Shown here in pieces: positions 42,862-51,429 of a stretch of 64,000 nucleotides of DNA (its first letter is position 1; every line of letters begins with the position of its first letter). The DNA is from Terriglobales bacterium (GTDB taxonomy: Bacteria; Acidobacteriota; Terriglobia; Terriglobales; Acidobacteriaceae). The position numbers were made by a program, and so were the translations under genes. The notes below the pieces were generated by a model. The model worked only from the letters and a program-made list of their open reading frames with translations. It did not search any database and was not told the origin of the DNA. The stretch spans positions 1-64,000 of the forward strand of contig DASTZZ010000107.1 in assembly GCA_035764005.1 (NCBI GenBank), given 5' to 3'.

Positions 42862-44127
42862 ATGCTCGATTACTCCCGTCGTCTGCGACTCGAAGTCCTT
42901 CTCTTCCTGATTGCTGCTGTTCCTTTGTTCGCTCAAGCTCCTCGATTTCAGGTAGTCGGCTATTATGCCGAGCGCCACGCTGTTTCTGGCGACTATCCAC
43001 TCAAACAATTTGCCGAAAATGGCGCCGCGGGGATTCTCACTCAACTCGACTACGCCTTTGGCAAAGTCGCGAAGAAACGATGCGAAGTTCCTAATCCCGA
43101 TGTCGAGTTGAAAAAGCAGTTTCCTGCGGAGCAGACTGTGGATGGGACAGCCGATTCCTCCGACTCGAATCAGCTCCATGGCACTTTTCACCAGCTTCAG
43201 GAGCTCAAGAAGAAGTTTCCCAAATTGAAAATCCTGATCTCGCTGGGCGGCTGGGCGAATTCCGATGGATTTTCTGACGCGGCGCAGCCGGCCAACGTGC
43301 GCGATTTTGTGCGGTCCTGCGTGGATATCTACATCAAGGGCAACTTCGCTCCGGGCATTCATGCGCCGGGAGTTTTCGACGGCATCGATATCGATTGGGA
43401 ATATCCGGTGGACGGAGGCATGATTCCCGGCCGTCCGGAAGACACGAAGAACATGAATGCCATGGCGGCTGAGTTTCGGCGTCAGCTCGACGCGGTTCGT
43501 CCTGGGTTGTTGCTCACGGCGGCCATTCCAGCAGGCTCGGAAGATTACAAGCACTTCGATCTGAAAACGCTTAGCCGGTACATGAACGATCTCTCGATCA
43601 TGGCTTATGACCTTCACTGGAACGGCGAGAAGACCACGAACCTGCACAGCGCGCTCTTCCACGATCCGGCGGATCCTTCGAAGCCTCCGATGGACACACA
43701 TTACGGCGCGCACGCCGTCGAGGATTTCCTTCGCGCCGGTGTTTCGCCGCGCAAGATTGTCTTTGGCGTTCCCTTTTACGGAAAAGGCTGGACTGGCGTG
43801 AGCGACACCAATCATGGTCTCTATCAACCAGCCAAGGATGCGTCGAAACTTCCGCCGGAGTATCGCAACCTGAAAACACTGCCTGCGAGCGCTGATCGCC
43901 AGTACTATGCCAAGCTCGCGACATGCTCGATTTGGAACGACGACGAATTCTTCAGTTATGACTGTCCGGAGGCAATGCAGGCGAAGCTCAAGTATGTGCG
44001 CCAACACCATCTCGGAGGGGTGATGTTCTGGGAGATGGGCCAGGACACGCTGGATGCGGAGCTGTTGCGGGCACTGGCTGGCGGTAGTCGGATGCCTCCG
44101 AGCAATAGCAGAGGCAATAGGCAATAG
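42862..44127 (+). CDS. Glycoside hydrolase family 18 chitinase
   Basis: 421 residues. A signal peptide (1-25, ending PLFAQA) directs export. The catalytic barrel shows QVVGYYAERHAV (first strand), LKILISLGGWANSDGFSDA and the active-site motif DGIDIDWEYPVDGG with catalytic glutamate, then DLSIMAYDLHWNGEK, FGVPFYGKGWTG and GGVMFWEMGQDT. This covers all eight strands of a GH18 barrel. The enzyme cleaves chitin or related N-acetylglucosamine polymers. No chitin-binding module is attached. It stands alone, bounded by repeats at both ends. Confidence 0.93.
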   Translation: MLDYSRRLRLEVLLFLIAAVPLFAQAPRFQVVGYYAERHAVSGDYPLKQFAENGAAGILTQLDYAFGKVAKKRCEVPNPDVELKKQFPAEQTVDGTADSSDSNQLHGTFHQLQELKKKFPKLKILISLGGWANSDGFSDAAQPANVRDFVRSCVDIYIKGNFAPGIHAPGVFDGIDIDWEYPVDGGMIPGRPEDTKNMNAMAAEFRRQLDAVRPGLLLTAAIPAGSEDYKHFDLKTLSRYMNDLSIMAYDLHWNGEKTTNLHSALFHDPADPSKPPMDTHYGAHAVEDFLRAGVSPRKIVFGVPFYGKGWTGVSDTNHGLYQPAKDASKLPPEYRNLKTLPASADRQYYAKLATCSIWNDDEFFSYDCPEAMQAKLKYVRQHHLGGVMFWEMGQDTLDAELLRALAGGSRMPPSNSRGNRQ

Positions 44128-44240
44128 GCAGTAGGCAACAACACAAAAAACCATTCACAAAGCAAGGTTGCACCGTACCGAACCGACTTTCGCTGTTTGG
44201 CTTTCGCCTACCGCCTATTGCCTATCGCTTATTGCCTATC
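44112..44240. repeat. Inverted repeat of degenerate AATAGGC words
   Basis: Left arm 44112-44138 is a tandem of GGCAATA, GGCAATA and GGCAGTA; right arm 44206-44240 is its inverted relative (GCCTACCGCCTATTGCC, then TATCGCTTATTGCCTATC). Arms of about 27-35 bp are separated by about 67 bp. The left arm includes the last codons of the chitinase gene. It may terminate that transcript. Confidence 0.75.
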
Positions 44241-44318
44241 ACCATGGCCAATCGCTTCGAACAGGTTCACGCGGCGCGACACACCCGTATGCACCACTTC
44301 TATTAGAATCAACGCTTC

Positions 44319-45503
44319 ATGCTTCGTTTCTGCACAGCCGGTGAATCTCATGGAGAAGCCCTGATCGCGGTGATCTCGGGCATTCCTGCGGGGATCGAGA
44401 TCGATCAGGAGTTCGTGAACCACGAGCTGTGGCGGCGTCAGCAAGGCTATGGCCGTGGCGGGCGCATGCGCATCGAGCGCGATACGGCACATTTCATCTC
44501 CGGGGTACGGCATGGCAAGACGATCGGCTCTCCGATTTCGCTGCGCATTGAAAACCGCGATTGGAAGAACTGGGAAGAGGTTCTGCCCGTAGGCGCAGGT
44601 GATCCGGCGAAGCACAAACGAGTCTCATCGCCCCGTCCTGGTCACGCTGACTTGGCGGGAGCGCTCAAGTACAACCTTCCCGAAGCGCGATATGTACTGG
44701 AACGAGCTTCGGCGCGGGAATCGACGGCTCGCGTTGCAGTTGGTGCCGTGGCAAAACTGCTGCTCAAGAGCATTGAGGTAGAAGTACTCAGTCACGTAAT
44801 CGCTGTGGGCAAAGCGAATTACGACGGCATTCCCGATTGGGAACAGGTGCGGGCTCTCGCGCGAAAAGAAGAAGTCCTGCTGGGATGCGCCGATGTCGAA
44901 GCCGAGCAGCGCATGAAAGCCGAGGTCGATCAGGCGCTGCGAACGGGTGACTCAGTAGGGGGCATCTTCGAGGTGATCGGTCATCACGTTCCTCCCGGAT
45001 TGGGAACGTACTCGAATTGGGACGAGCGTCTCGACGCCCAGCTTGCTGCCGCCGTCATGTCGCTGCAGGCGGTGAAAGCGGTCGAGATCGGACGCGGGGT
45101 TACGGCGGCAGTTTCGTTCGGCTCACAGGTCCACGATGCGATCGGTTATTCCGGCGAAAAGAATGGTGACGATCGTTTCACTCGCTTCACACGCGCTCGC
45201 AACAATGCCGGCGGGATCGAAGGCGGCATCTCTAATGGAGAAGATATCGTCGTTCGCGGCTACCTCAAGCCGATTTCCACGCTGCGGCGTCCGCTGGAAT
45301 CTGTCGACTTCGCTACACGCGAGCCGGTGAAAGCTGCCTACGAGCGGTCGGATGTCTGCGTGGTGCCAGCAGCGGGAGTTGCCGCAGAAGCGATGGTCGC
45401 GCTGACTCTGGCGCGCGTTGCGTTGGAGAAATTCGGCGGAGATTCGGCGACCGAGCTCGAACGGAATTACAAAAGTTATTGCAAGCAGATCGCGGAGTAT
45501 TAA
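44319..45503 (+). CDS. aroC: Chorismate synthase
   Basis: 394 residues. FMN/EPSP-binding signatures are present: CTAGESHGEALIAVISGIPAG at the N-terminus, RIERDTAHFISGVRHGKTIGSPI, SSPRPGHADLAGALKYNL, ARESTARVAVGAVAKLLL, and NNAGGIEGGISNGEDIVVR followed by RSDVCVVPAAGVAAEAMVAL near the C-terminus. The enzyme makes chorismate from EPSP, the last shared step of aromatic biosynthesis, and requires reduced FMN. Start is ATG 44319. No other aro gene is adjacent; AATAGGC-type repeats lie on both sides. Confidence 0.97.
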   Translation: MLRFCTAGESHGEALIAVISGIPAGIEIDQEFVNHELWRRQQGYGRGGRMRIERDTAHFISGVRHGKTIGSPISLRIENRDWKNWEEVLPVGAGDPAKHKRVSSPRPGHADLAGALKYNLPEARYVLERASARESTARVAVGAVAKLLLKSIEVEVLSHVIAVGKANYDGIPDWEQVRALARKEEVLLGCADVEAEQRMKAEVDQALRTGDSVGGIFEVIGHHVPPGLGTYSNWDERLDAQLAAAVMSLQAVKAVEIGRGVTAAVSFGSQVHDAIGYSGEKNGDDRFTRFTRARNNAGGIEGGISNGEDIVVRGYLKPISTLRRPLESVDFATREPVKAAYERSDVCVVPAAGVAAEAMVALTLARVALEKFGGDSATELERNYKSYCKQIAEY

Positions 45504-45509
45504 ACGAAC

Positions 45510-45589
45510 GCAATAAGCAGTAAGCAATAGGCAGTAAGCAATGGGCAATACGTCGGTTTATTGAAGCCTACTGCCTATCGCCTATCGCC
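45510..45589. repeat. Inverted repeat of degenerate AATAGGC words downstream of aroC
   Basis: Left arm 45510-45549 is a tandem of GCAATAAGCAGTA and GCAATAGGCAGTAAGCAAT words; right arm 45566-45589 is GCCTACTGCC followed by TATCGCCTATCGCC. It begins 7 bp after the aroC stop, consistent with a terminator, and is the same family as 44112-44240. Confidence 0.75.
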
Positions 45590-45627
45590 CGCACCCCTCG
45601 ATCGATGAGGACCTCGACGACTACAAA

Positions 45628-46137
45628 ATGATCTATCCCATCGTGAAGTATGGCGATCCCGTTCTGGATAAGCCCGCCGCCACAGTCACGGTCTTTGACG
45701 AACAACTCACGAAGCTGATCGACGACATGTTCGAGTCCATGTACGCCGCCCATGGCGTAGGGCTGGCCGCACCCCAAATTGGGATTTCCAAACGCATCGC
45801 CGTAATCGACTGCTCATTCAAGGAAGATCCCGGGGCAAAGCTAGTAATCATCAATCCTGAGATCGTCCGCAAAGAAGGCCGCCAGACGCATAGTGAAGGC
45901 TGCCTTAGCCTCCCGGATTTTCGCGAGAACGTGACGCGCGCGATGAAGTGCACGGTGCGGGCGCAGGACGTCGAAGGCAAATGGTTCGAGTCTGACGGTG
46001 AAGAGTTGCTCGCGCGCGCCATGCAGCACGAAACCGATCACCTGAATGGAAAGTTGTTCATCTCACATATCAGCGCACTCAAGCGGGACCTCATCAAACG
46101 CAAAATTCGAAAGCTGCAGAAAGCCGGAGAGTGGTAG
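45628..46137 (+). CDS. def: Peptide deformylase
   Basis: 169 residues. The three family motifs are intact: GVGLAAPQIG (about 43-52), EGCLSLPD (metal-binding cysteine) and QHETDHLNG (HExxH with two metal-binding histidines and catalytic glutamate). The enzyme removes the formyl group from the N-terminal methionine of new proteins in the cytoplasm. The C-terminus KRDLIKRKIRKLQKAGEW is a basic helix. Start ATG 45628 gives MIYPIVKYGDPVLDKPA, typical for the family. fmt is not adjacent. Confidence 0.96.
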   Translation: MIYPIVKYGDPVLDKPAATVTVFDEQLTKLIDDMFESMYAAHGVGLAAPQIGISKRIAVIDCSFKEDPGAKLVIINPEIVRKEGRQTHSEGCLSLPDFRENVTRAMKCTVRAQDVEGKWFESDGEELLARAMQHETDHLNGKLFISHISALKRDLIKRKIRKLQKAGEW

Positions 46138-46232
46138 CGAATCAGGAGAGCTAACACTTAGGTGACCTTTGGTTGCCGACAGTGGGACGAAACGCGCGCC
46201 GCATATGGCAGACTCTGACTCAACTCAGATAA

Positions 46233-47276
46233 GTGAGTTTCAAAGTGAGCCTTCTGTCTTCGCGAAGGGTTTGGCGCTGGTTTGCTGTCGTTGCGATGCT
46301 CGCTGCCGGCACGTGGCTCATGGCTACCCGGTTCCGAGAACCTCGACCGCCACAAACGGCGCGGGCCATAGCAACGCTTCGAGTCGAGGCGACACCCAAG
46401 TCTCAGCCGCCACCTCAGCAGCCGCTTCCGGCGCCCCCTGCAGCACAACCGATCTCCCCGGCAGCGGCAGAAATGGATGAACAAGAGCCGGATGCCTGCG
46501 AGCCTCCAACGGGAAGAGAAATTGCAGGCTTGCTGATCAAAGAGCTGGAGAAGGACTTTCCCAATTTGGGTAACCTTGTCGTGCCCGAAGATACGAAGGC
46601 GAGTTTTGATCAAAGATTCTCGATGTTAATTCAGATCTTGCAAGATGCCGGCAACGCCTCGGCCGACCGAAAACCTGTACTGTTGCTCGCAGCCAACCAG
46701 GTTGCTGCCAATCTTTTTTTTCCTTTCACCTATCCACCGACTCCCGATATGACACAGAAGATCGATCAGCTCAAGAGCTATGGCTTAACCGTCTCATGGG
46801 CGGAGCTGGGGGGCAGCTATGAATATCAGAACGACTTGCTGTGGGTCCTGTGGCGTGATTACCCCGACACGCCCAGTGGGGAGGATGCATTCGTTCTGCT
46901 GCTAAAGCATGGCTGGGATACCAGCAGCGTTTGCGCGAAAGGCAGTGATCAGTTTCGCGATGTGATTCGCGAGGGCGAAGCATTCCTCAAACAGCATCCT
47001 GAGAACGCGCACGCGGCGACAGTTGATTACGATCTTGCGCAGGCCTATGAAACCTGGTGGTCGTTGGGGAAGGCGCCACAGAATAACGAAGAGGAAGTAG
47101 AGCCGGAGCGGTATGTCGATGGCGCGAGCGTCGGCGAACGAGCTCTGGATTACTACAACCAGCTCACCCAGAAATATCCGCAGAGCACTGAATCCGCATG
47201 CGCCAAACAGTCGATCGATCTGCTGCGCCAGGGGAAGGATACGCGGCAGAGGCGCTACTTCTGCATTTACGACTAG
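46233..47276 (+). CDS. Uncharacterised membrane-anchored protein with helical repeats
   Basis: 347 residues from a GTG at 46233 (GTG 46245 is an alternative). An N-terminal anchor (WRWFAVVAMLAAGTWLMATRF) is followed by a proline/alanine/glutamine-rich linker (PPPQQPLPAPPAAQPISPAA) and a C-terminal helical domain. TPR-like pairs can be seen in it: SDQFRDVIREGEAFLKQHPENAHAATVDY and GERALDYYNQLTQKYPQSTES (quoted in part). This suggests a periplasmic protein-interaction role. I do not recognise the family. It stands alone between def and the AraC regulator gene. Confidence 0.7.
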   Translation: MSFKVSLLSSRRVWRWFAVVAMLAAGTWLMATRFREPRPPQTARAIATLRVEATPKSQPPPQQPLPAPPAAQPISPAAAEMDEQEPDACEPPTGREIAGLLIKELEKDFPNLGNLVVPEDTKASFDQRFSMLIQILQDAGNASADRKPVLLLAANQVAANLFFPFTYPPTPDMTQKIDQLKSYGLTVSWAELGGSYEYQNDLLWVLWRDYPDTPSGEDAFVLLLKHGWDTSSVCAKGSDQFRDVIREGEAFLKQHPENAHAATVDYDLAQAYETWWSLGKAPQNNEEEVEPERYVDGASVGERALDYYNQLTQKYPQSTESACAKQSIDLLRQGKDTRQRRYFCIYD

Positions 47277-47414
47277 GATCTCTAGAACCTTCCATATTCA
47301 GCGTTTAACCTACCTTGGAGCATCGGGCTTAATCTGCTCTTTATCGTCCGTTTTTGCTCGACTCTCGCCGTGGCGGATTGCAAACTGATGGGCAGCTCAT
47401 ACGTCTTTTAGCCT

Positions 47415-48272
47415 ATGCAGACGAGCAGCTCAGTTCTCCTGTCACCGATTCCCGGACGCGAGATTCTCTTTACCTCCTCGACGGACCGGGTGCGCGTGAC
47501 CTTGATGTCGGATGAACCTGGGCTGGTGGAATTCGGCGGTTCGGCTCGGACGATTGTTTCAATCCACGTCGGACCTGCCGCCGTGATGACGTGCCGCCGC
47601 GGTGGCGTGTCCCATACCGGGAATGCCGTGCACGGTGATATTGACGTAATTCCGCCGTTTCTCCCCGGCACTTGGGAACTCAAGCACAAAGACACCGCTC
47701 TCGTCGTTGGCCTTGAGCCGGAGCTCTTGCAACGTGCGGCAGAGGAACTCGACGCCGATCCCGGCAGAGTTGAAATCAGAAACCGATTTCAGACTCGCGA
47801 TACCAGCCTGGAACACATTGCCTGGGCGCTGAAGGCGGAGATGGAAACTGGATGTCCAGGCGGGCGCCTATACATGGACAGCCTGGCAACGGCATTGGCG
47901 TTGCAGCTGGTGACGAACCATAGTTCGCTGCAGACTTCTCCAAACCTCAACGGCGGACTATCCCCCCACAAGCTCAAACAGGTTCTGGCGTTTATCGAGG
48001 AGAACCTCGGGGCCGATCTTTCCCTGCAATCGATTGCCGATGTCGCGGGCCTGAGCGTTTCTCACTGCAAGGTTCTATTTCGCAAGGCGGTTGGTGTACC
48101 GGTGCATCAGTACGTGATCCGGCGAAGGATTGATCGGGCGGCAGAGCTGCTGCGCAAAGGCGACTTGCCGGTCAGCCAGGTAGCGCTCGAGACTGGGTTT
48201 GCGCACCAGAGTCATTTGGCGGCGCAGATGAAGCGAGTCCTCGGGATTTCGCCCAAGTCTCTGAAGCGATAG
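47415..48272 (+). CDS. AraC-family transcriptional regulator
   Basis: 285 residues. A divergent N-terminal sensory domain (about 1-170) precedes two helix-turn-helix motifs at the C-terminus: LSLQSIADVAGLSVSHCKVLFRK and LPVSQVALETGFAHQSHLAAQMKRVLGISPKSL (quoted as two motifs). The second motif, with GFAHQSHLA..FK-like spacing, is the AraC family signature. A small membrane protein gene follows 154 bp later on the same strand and may be its target. The effector is unknown. Confidence 0.92.
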   Translation: MQTSSSVLLSPIPGREILFTSSTDRVRVTLMSDEPGLVEFGGSARTIVSIHVGPAAVMTCRRGGVSHTGNAVHGDIDVIPPFLPGTWELKHKDTALVVGLEPELLQRAAEELDADPGRVEIRNRFQTRDTSLEHIAWALKAEMETGCPGGRLYMDSLATALALQLVTNHSSLQTSPNLNGGLSPHKLKQVLAFIEENLGADLSLQSIADVAGLSVSHCKVLFRKAVGVPVHQYVIRRRIDRAAELLRKGDLPVSQVALETGFAHQSHLAAQMKRVLGISPKSLKR

Positions 48273-48426
48273 TTTTCGTCGGAATCTGTTCGATTTCCAG
48301 CCGATTCTGCGCGATTACGTTCGAAGTTTTGTTCATGCTGTGCGACGTGGGACGGAGTTCCAGCGCGTAATGCGCTGCGCAGGAGCGCTTGCGCGCTGGC
48401 TCCGACTCCGACCGAGGAGCCTTGAA

Positions 48427-48948
48427 ATGGAGGACAAGAATAGTCAGCCCAGAATGGGAATGGCTATTTTCTGGGGTGGACTCATTTGCGGAGTTCTCGA
48501 CATCGCCTATGCTTTTGCACTTTATGGCGCCAGAGGCGTTCCGCCGCTACGCTTGCTGCAAGGAATCGCCAGAGGCCTGGTCGGTCCGGCTGCGCTTCGC
48601 GGCGGCGGGGCGACTGCCCTGCTTGGATTGCTTCTGCACTTCACCATCGCCTTCGGCGCAGCCGTGACCTATTGCCTTGCGAGCCGAAAACTCACGTGGA
48701 TGATTCGCCGGGCGTTCTACTCTGGTCTGTTCTTCGGCGTTGCTGTTTATCTGTTCATGAACTTCGTCGTAATCCCGTTATCCGCGATTCACCGATGGCC
48801 AGTGATTGGAATGTTGTTCGTCGTCAATTTGGTCGAGCACATGCTCATTGTCGGACTACCCATCGCACTCGCCGCTCGCAAGTTTATGGGAATAGCAAAC
48901 GTGGAGGTTGTTCCCGGCACCGCTCGTGGCGCATCGCAATCCGCGTAA
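48427..48948 (+). CDS. Small integral membrane protein (four segments)
   Basis: 173 residues from ATG 48427, which has GAGGAG upstream; the frame is open further to 48340 without a better start. Four hydrophobic helices: MAIFWGGLICGVLDIAYAFAL, ATALLGLLLHFTIAFGAAVTY, AFYSGLFFGVAVYLFMNFVV and VIGMLFVVNLVEHMLIVGLPI. The pattern resembles YagU/DUF1440-like inner-membrane proteins, but I am not certain. It lies downstream of the AraC regulator gene, which may control it. No catalytic residues are evident. Confidence 0.75.
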   Translation: MEDKNSQPRMGMAIFWGGLICGVLDIAYAFALYGARGVPPLRLLQGIARGLVGPAALRGGGATALLGLLLHFTIAFGAAVTYCLASRKLTWMIRRAFYSGLFFGVAVYLFMNFVVIPLSAIHRWPVIGMLFVVNLVEHMLIVGLPIALAARKFMGIANVEVVPGTARGASQSA

Positions 48949-49073
48949 GTTAATCAAGGTACATCGTGCGGCGCACTCTGCTGCATGTGAAACGGGCCGA
49001 AGTGCAAGCTCGACAGTCGGCACAGCGAACACGAGTCCTGCGTTTCCCGCAAAGTCTTGTGAAGTTGCAGAAC

Positions 49074-49295
49074 TCAGTTCATCGAGCAGGCGCCTGGGCC
49101 GCGAGGATCGCCACAGCTCCCGCATGGCGCTGGTGACGACGCGAAGCTCTTCTCCGAACTCCCCACCGCGAAGCTCGACAACTGATGCTCAAGATTCTTC
49201 CCTGAACAGGAGGGACAAACGGCAGAATCAGTTCCACGAACGACCGCTTCAAAGCGGCGCTCACAATCCTTGCAGATATACTCAAAGATAGGCAT
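49074..49295 (-). CDS. FmdB-family zinc ribbon protein
   Basis: 73 residues. It begins MPIFEYICKDCERRFEAVV and has a second pair in VCPSCSGKNLEHQLSSF, giving the CxxC-CxxC zinc ribbon typical of FmdB-like putative regulators. The C-terminus adds a glycine/serine/cysteine-rich tail (PCGSCGDPRGPGACS), also common in the family. It may bind DNA or proteins; function is unknown. It is convergent with the membrane protein gene and divergent from the YheT gene, with an inverted repeat in between. Confidence 0.9.
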   Translation of the reverse strand: MPIFEYICKDCERRFEAVVRGTDSAVCPSCSGKNLEHQLSSFAVGSSEKSFASSPAPCGSCGDPRGPGACSMN

Positions 49296-49304
49296 ACGAA
49301 ATTA

Positions 49305-49409
49305 GGGTACAGGGGACAGGTTACAGGGAACAGGAAAGACTCGCCAGTCCCTGAGCAATCGAGTCGGCTCGATGTTTTTCCTGTTCCCTGTTACCCGTCA
49401 CCTGTAACC
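49305..49409. repeat. Inverted repeat of degenerate ACAGGGA words
   Basis: Left arm 49305-49337 (GGGTACAGGGGACAGG then TTACAGGGAACAGGAAA) and right arm 49375-49409 (TTTTTCCTGTTCCCTG then TTACCCGTCACCTGTAACC) are degenerate tandem words in inverted order. It lies between the divergent FmdB and YheT genes, so it is not simply a terminator; the promoters of both must overlap it or lie beside it. Confidence 0.75.
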
Positions 49410-49414
49410 TCGGC

Positions 49415-50422
49415 ATGGACATCTCTTCCGAGTTCAACTTCATTCCCCGGCGCGGGCTCCGGCACGGACATTTGCAGACGATCGCCGGCAACTTCCTGCC
49501 GCGCACCAATCTTCTTCCCCCAGGCGAGCGGCGGCGCTTTGTCGTCGATGAGCATCGCTCCGGCGCGCACATTCAGGTCGAATGCGTTTGCCACTGGCAA
49601 TCGAATCGTAAGGAGGCAATGGCCGTCATCATCGTTCATGGCCTGGAAGGATCGGTTGAATCGCAGTACGTGATTGGAACCGGCAGCAAGGCTTGGGCTG
49701 CCGGCATGAGCGTCATCCGCATGAACATGCGCAACTGCGGCGACACCGAGACGCTCACTCCCACGCTCTACCACTCTGGACTATCCGCCGACGTAGGCGC
49801 AGTGGCGGAAGCGCTAATCGAAGAAGAAGGCTTGCGGCGGATTTCCATTGTGGGATTTTCCATGGGAGGGAATCTGGCGCTCAAACTGGCGGGTGAATGG
49901 AGCGATCATGCGCCGAAACAAGTAAAAGTGTTCGCAACGGTCTCACCTGCCATGGACCTTGCCGCCTCGGCCGACGCGCTGCACTCCTGGCGCAACTGGC
50001 TCTACGAGCAGCGTTTTCTCCGCGGATTACGCAAACGCTATCAGCGCAAAGCCATACTATTTCCCGACGTGTACGATCTCGCGCATCTACGCCGCTTCGC
50101 CAGCATTCGCGAGTTCGATCACGAGATCACAGCGCGCTACGAAGGCTTCGCCGGAGCAGACGACTACTACCACCGCGCAGCAGCAGCTCGTGTTTTAGAA
50201 CAGATTCGCGTTCCCACTTTGGTACTTCACGCTGATGACGATCCCTTCATCCGCATCCTGCCGGAAACCCGAGCCAAGCTGGTGGGCAACCCTGCGATTC
50301 GCTTGATCGAAACTCGCAACGGCGGCCACTGCGCGTTTCTTGCCGCTCCCAACGGCTATGATGGGCGCTGGGCGGAGAGAATAGTGATCGATTTCATCAA
50401 AGAACCTGCCAGTCGGCCGTGA
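49415..50422 (+). CDS. YheT-family alpha/beta hydrolase
   Basis: 335 residues. The family N-terminus is seen in GLRHGHLQTIAGNFLPR; the catalytic residues are the serine in VGFSMGGNLALKLAG (GxSxG), the aspartate in LHADDDPFI and the histidine in NGGHCAFLA. VIIVHGLEGSVESQYVIG supplies the oxyanion region. YheT proteins are esterase-like with poorly known substrates, and relatives act on medium-chain esters. ATG 49415 lies only 5 bp after an inverted repeat, so its translation signal is embedded in repeat DNA. A tRNA gene follows. Confidence 0.92.
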   Translation: MDISSEFNFIPRRGLRHGHLQTIAGNFLPRTNLLPPGERRRFVVDEHRSGAHIQVECVCHWQSNRKEAMAVIIVHGLEGSVESQYVIGTGSKAWAAGMSVIRMNMRNCGDTETLTPTLYHSGLSADVGAVAEALIEEEGLRRISIVGFSMGGNLALKLAGEWSDHAPKQVKVFATVSPAMDLAASADALHSWRNWLYEQRFLRGLRKRYQRKAILFPDVYDLAHLRRFASIREFDHEITARYEGFAGADDYYHRAAAARVLEQIRVPTLVLHADDDPFIRILPETRAKLVGNPAIRLIETRNGGHCAFLAAPNGYDGRWAERIVIDFIKEPASRP

Positions 50423-50505
50423 ATTTCGGCCCGACCCGACGGAGCCTCAACACAGGAGCGTGCCTTTGCGGGTTTTGAAAGCAGGTAAGTTACAATCGGA
50501 TTAGT

Positions 50506-50582
50506 CGGGGCGTAGCGCAGCCTGGTAGCGCATCTGCTTTGGGAGCAGAGGGTCGTGGGTTCAAATCCCTCCGCCCCGACCA
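50506..50582 (+). tRNA. tRNA-Pro (anticodon UGG)
   Basis: 77 bases. The acceptor stem CGGGGCG pairs with CGCCCCG, the D-arm is GCGC/GCGC, the anticodon stem TCTGC/GCAGA surrounds the loop TTTGGGA with anticodon TGG, and the T-arm is GTGGG-TTCAAAT-CCCTC with one mismatched pair. The discriminator A and the terminal CCA are encoded in the DNA. Confidence 0.97.
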
Positions 50583-50623
50583 GCAATCCAGCTATCAGTC
50601 AGCTGCCAACACCAATCTCCACA

Positions 50624-51253
50624 TCAGTTCGGCTCTCCGCTGACGGGAAGGTCGTAATCCGCTTTGGGCAGCAGTCGGTCACGGTCGTAGGGCAAGGCCT
50701 CGTGCGGGGGTATAGGATCGTTGGGCCAATCCCTATGCCAGTCGCGGCGCCAGGCTTCATCAGCGTAGTACTTGAGGTAGAGCTCAGTATCCTCGGCGCT
50801 CCAGCCGCCCAGGATTTCGATGTGCCAGGCCCCATTTGCAGACGCCGGCAACATCGGAGTTTCCTCGCGCAGGGATTCGGTCCAGAGATGCGTATAGAGT
50901 TCGCGGTCGCTGAGATGGTCTGTTTGTGAGATGAATACTCGAAGCAACGCGAGCTTATGGATCACCTCCCAAAGCTTTGCCGTGAGTTCCTCGTCATTCA
51001 ACGAATCCGGTGCGGGAAGCGACACGCCAGCATCCTCCAGCTGCTGAAAGTTCGTGGTCAATGGAGCTTCCTCGTAGTCGACCACGTACTTCCAGAATGA
51101 CTCCTCCAATTCCGCCGGGCAGTCATCCATTGTGCCCACTTCCATCTCGCCGCCACAAAGCTCTTCTGCACGGCGCTTCAAGTCCTCAATCCGTTTTTCT
51201 TGGTCGTCGTTGTCTTCCAGCTTTGCCAAAATTACCTCCCCCTGCGGCGGCAT
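50624..51253 (-). CDS. Uncharacterised acidic soluble protein
   Basis: 209 residues from ATG 51253; the open frame continues upstream to 51433 without evidence for coding. I do not recognise the family. It begins with a charged coiled-coil-like stretch (QEKRIEDLKRRAEELCGGE), then FWKYVVDYEEAPL, a middle block LWEVIHKLALLRVFISQTDHLS, DRELYTHLWTESLREE, and a C-terminus with HIEILGGWSAEDTELYLKYY and the tryptophan-rich WRRDWHRDWPNDPIPPHEALP. No signal peptide or membrane segment is present. The pattern is reminiscent of conserved acidobacterial proteins found in single copies. Confidence 0.7.
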   Translation of the reverse strand: MPPQGEVILAKLEDNDDQEKRIEDLKRRAEELCGGEMEVGTMDDCPAELEESFWKYVVDYEEAPLTTNFQQLEDAGVSLPAPDSLNDEELTAKLWEVIHKLALLRVFISQTDHLSDRELYTHLWTESLREETPMLPASANGAWHIEILGGWSAEDTELYLKYYADEAWRRDWHRDWPNDPIPPHEALPYDRDRLLPKADYDLPVSGEPN

Positions 51254-51429
51254 AGCGCTCCGAGCTTGCCTAATCCGGGCGCTAATGCTACGCGAATCTC
51301 GGCCGCTTTTACAAGCAAGAGAACTGCCTTCAAAGCAACTGTTCCAGCGCTGGGCCTTGCCTGCCGAATGGGCTGTTCCGACATCGAGAAACATATGCTC
51401 GGACCGCTCTGGACTATCGCTTTGCCAGC

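Noticed and set aside
42775-44154. 459-codon minus-strand open frame
   Set aside because: It is entirely antisense to the GH18 chitinase, which has a complete catalytic motif and signal peptide; GC-rich codons in the other frame keep it open.
44112-45589. Possible CRISPR arrays in the repeat tracts around aroC
   Set aside because: The repeats are short, degenerate and contiguous without unique spacers of constant length, and no cas gene is present.
50356-50586. Minus-strand open frame with a 76-residue translation [26 protein letters not shown]
   Set aside because: It is the antisense of the tRNA-Pro gene; this translation is a well-known annotation artefact.
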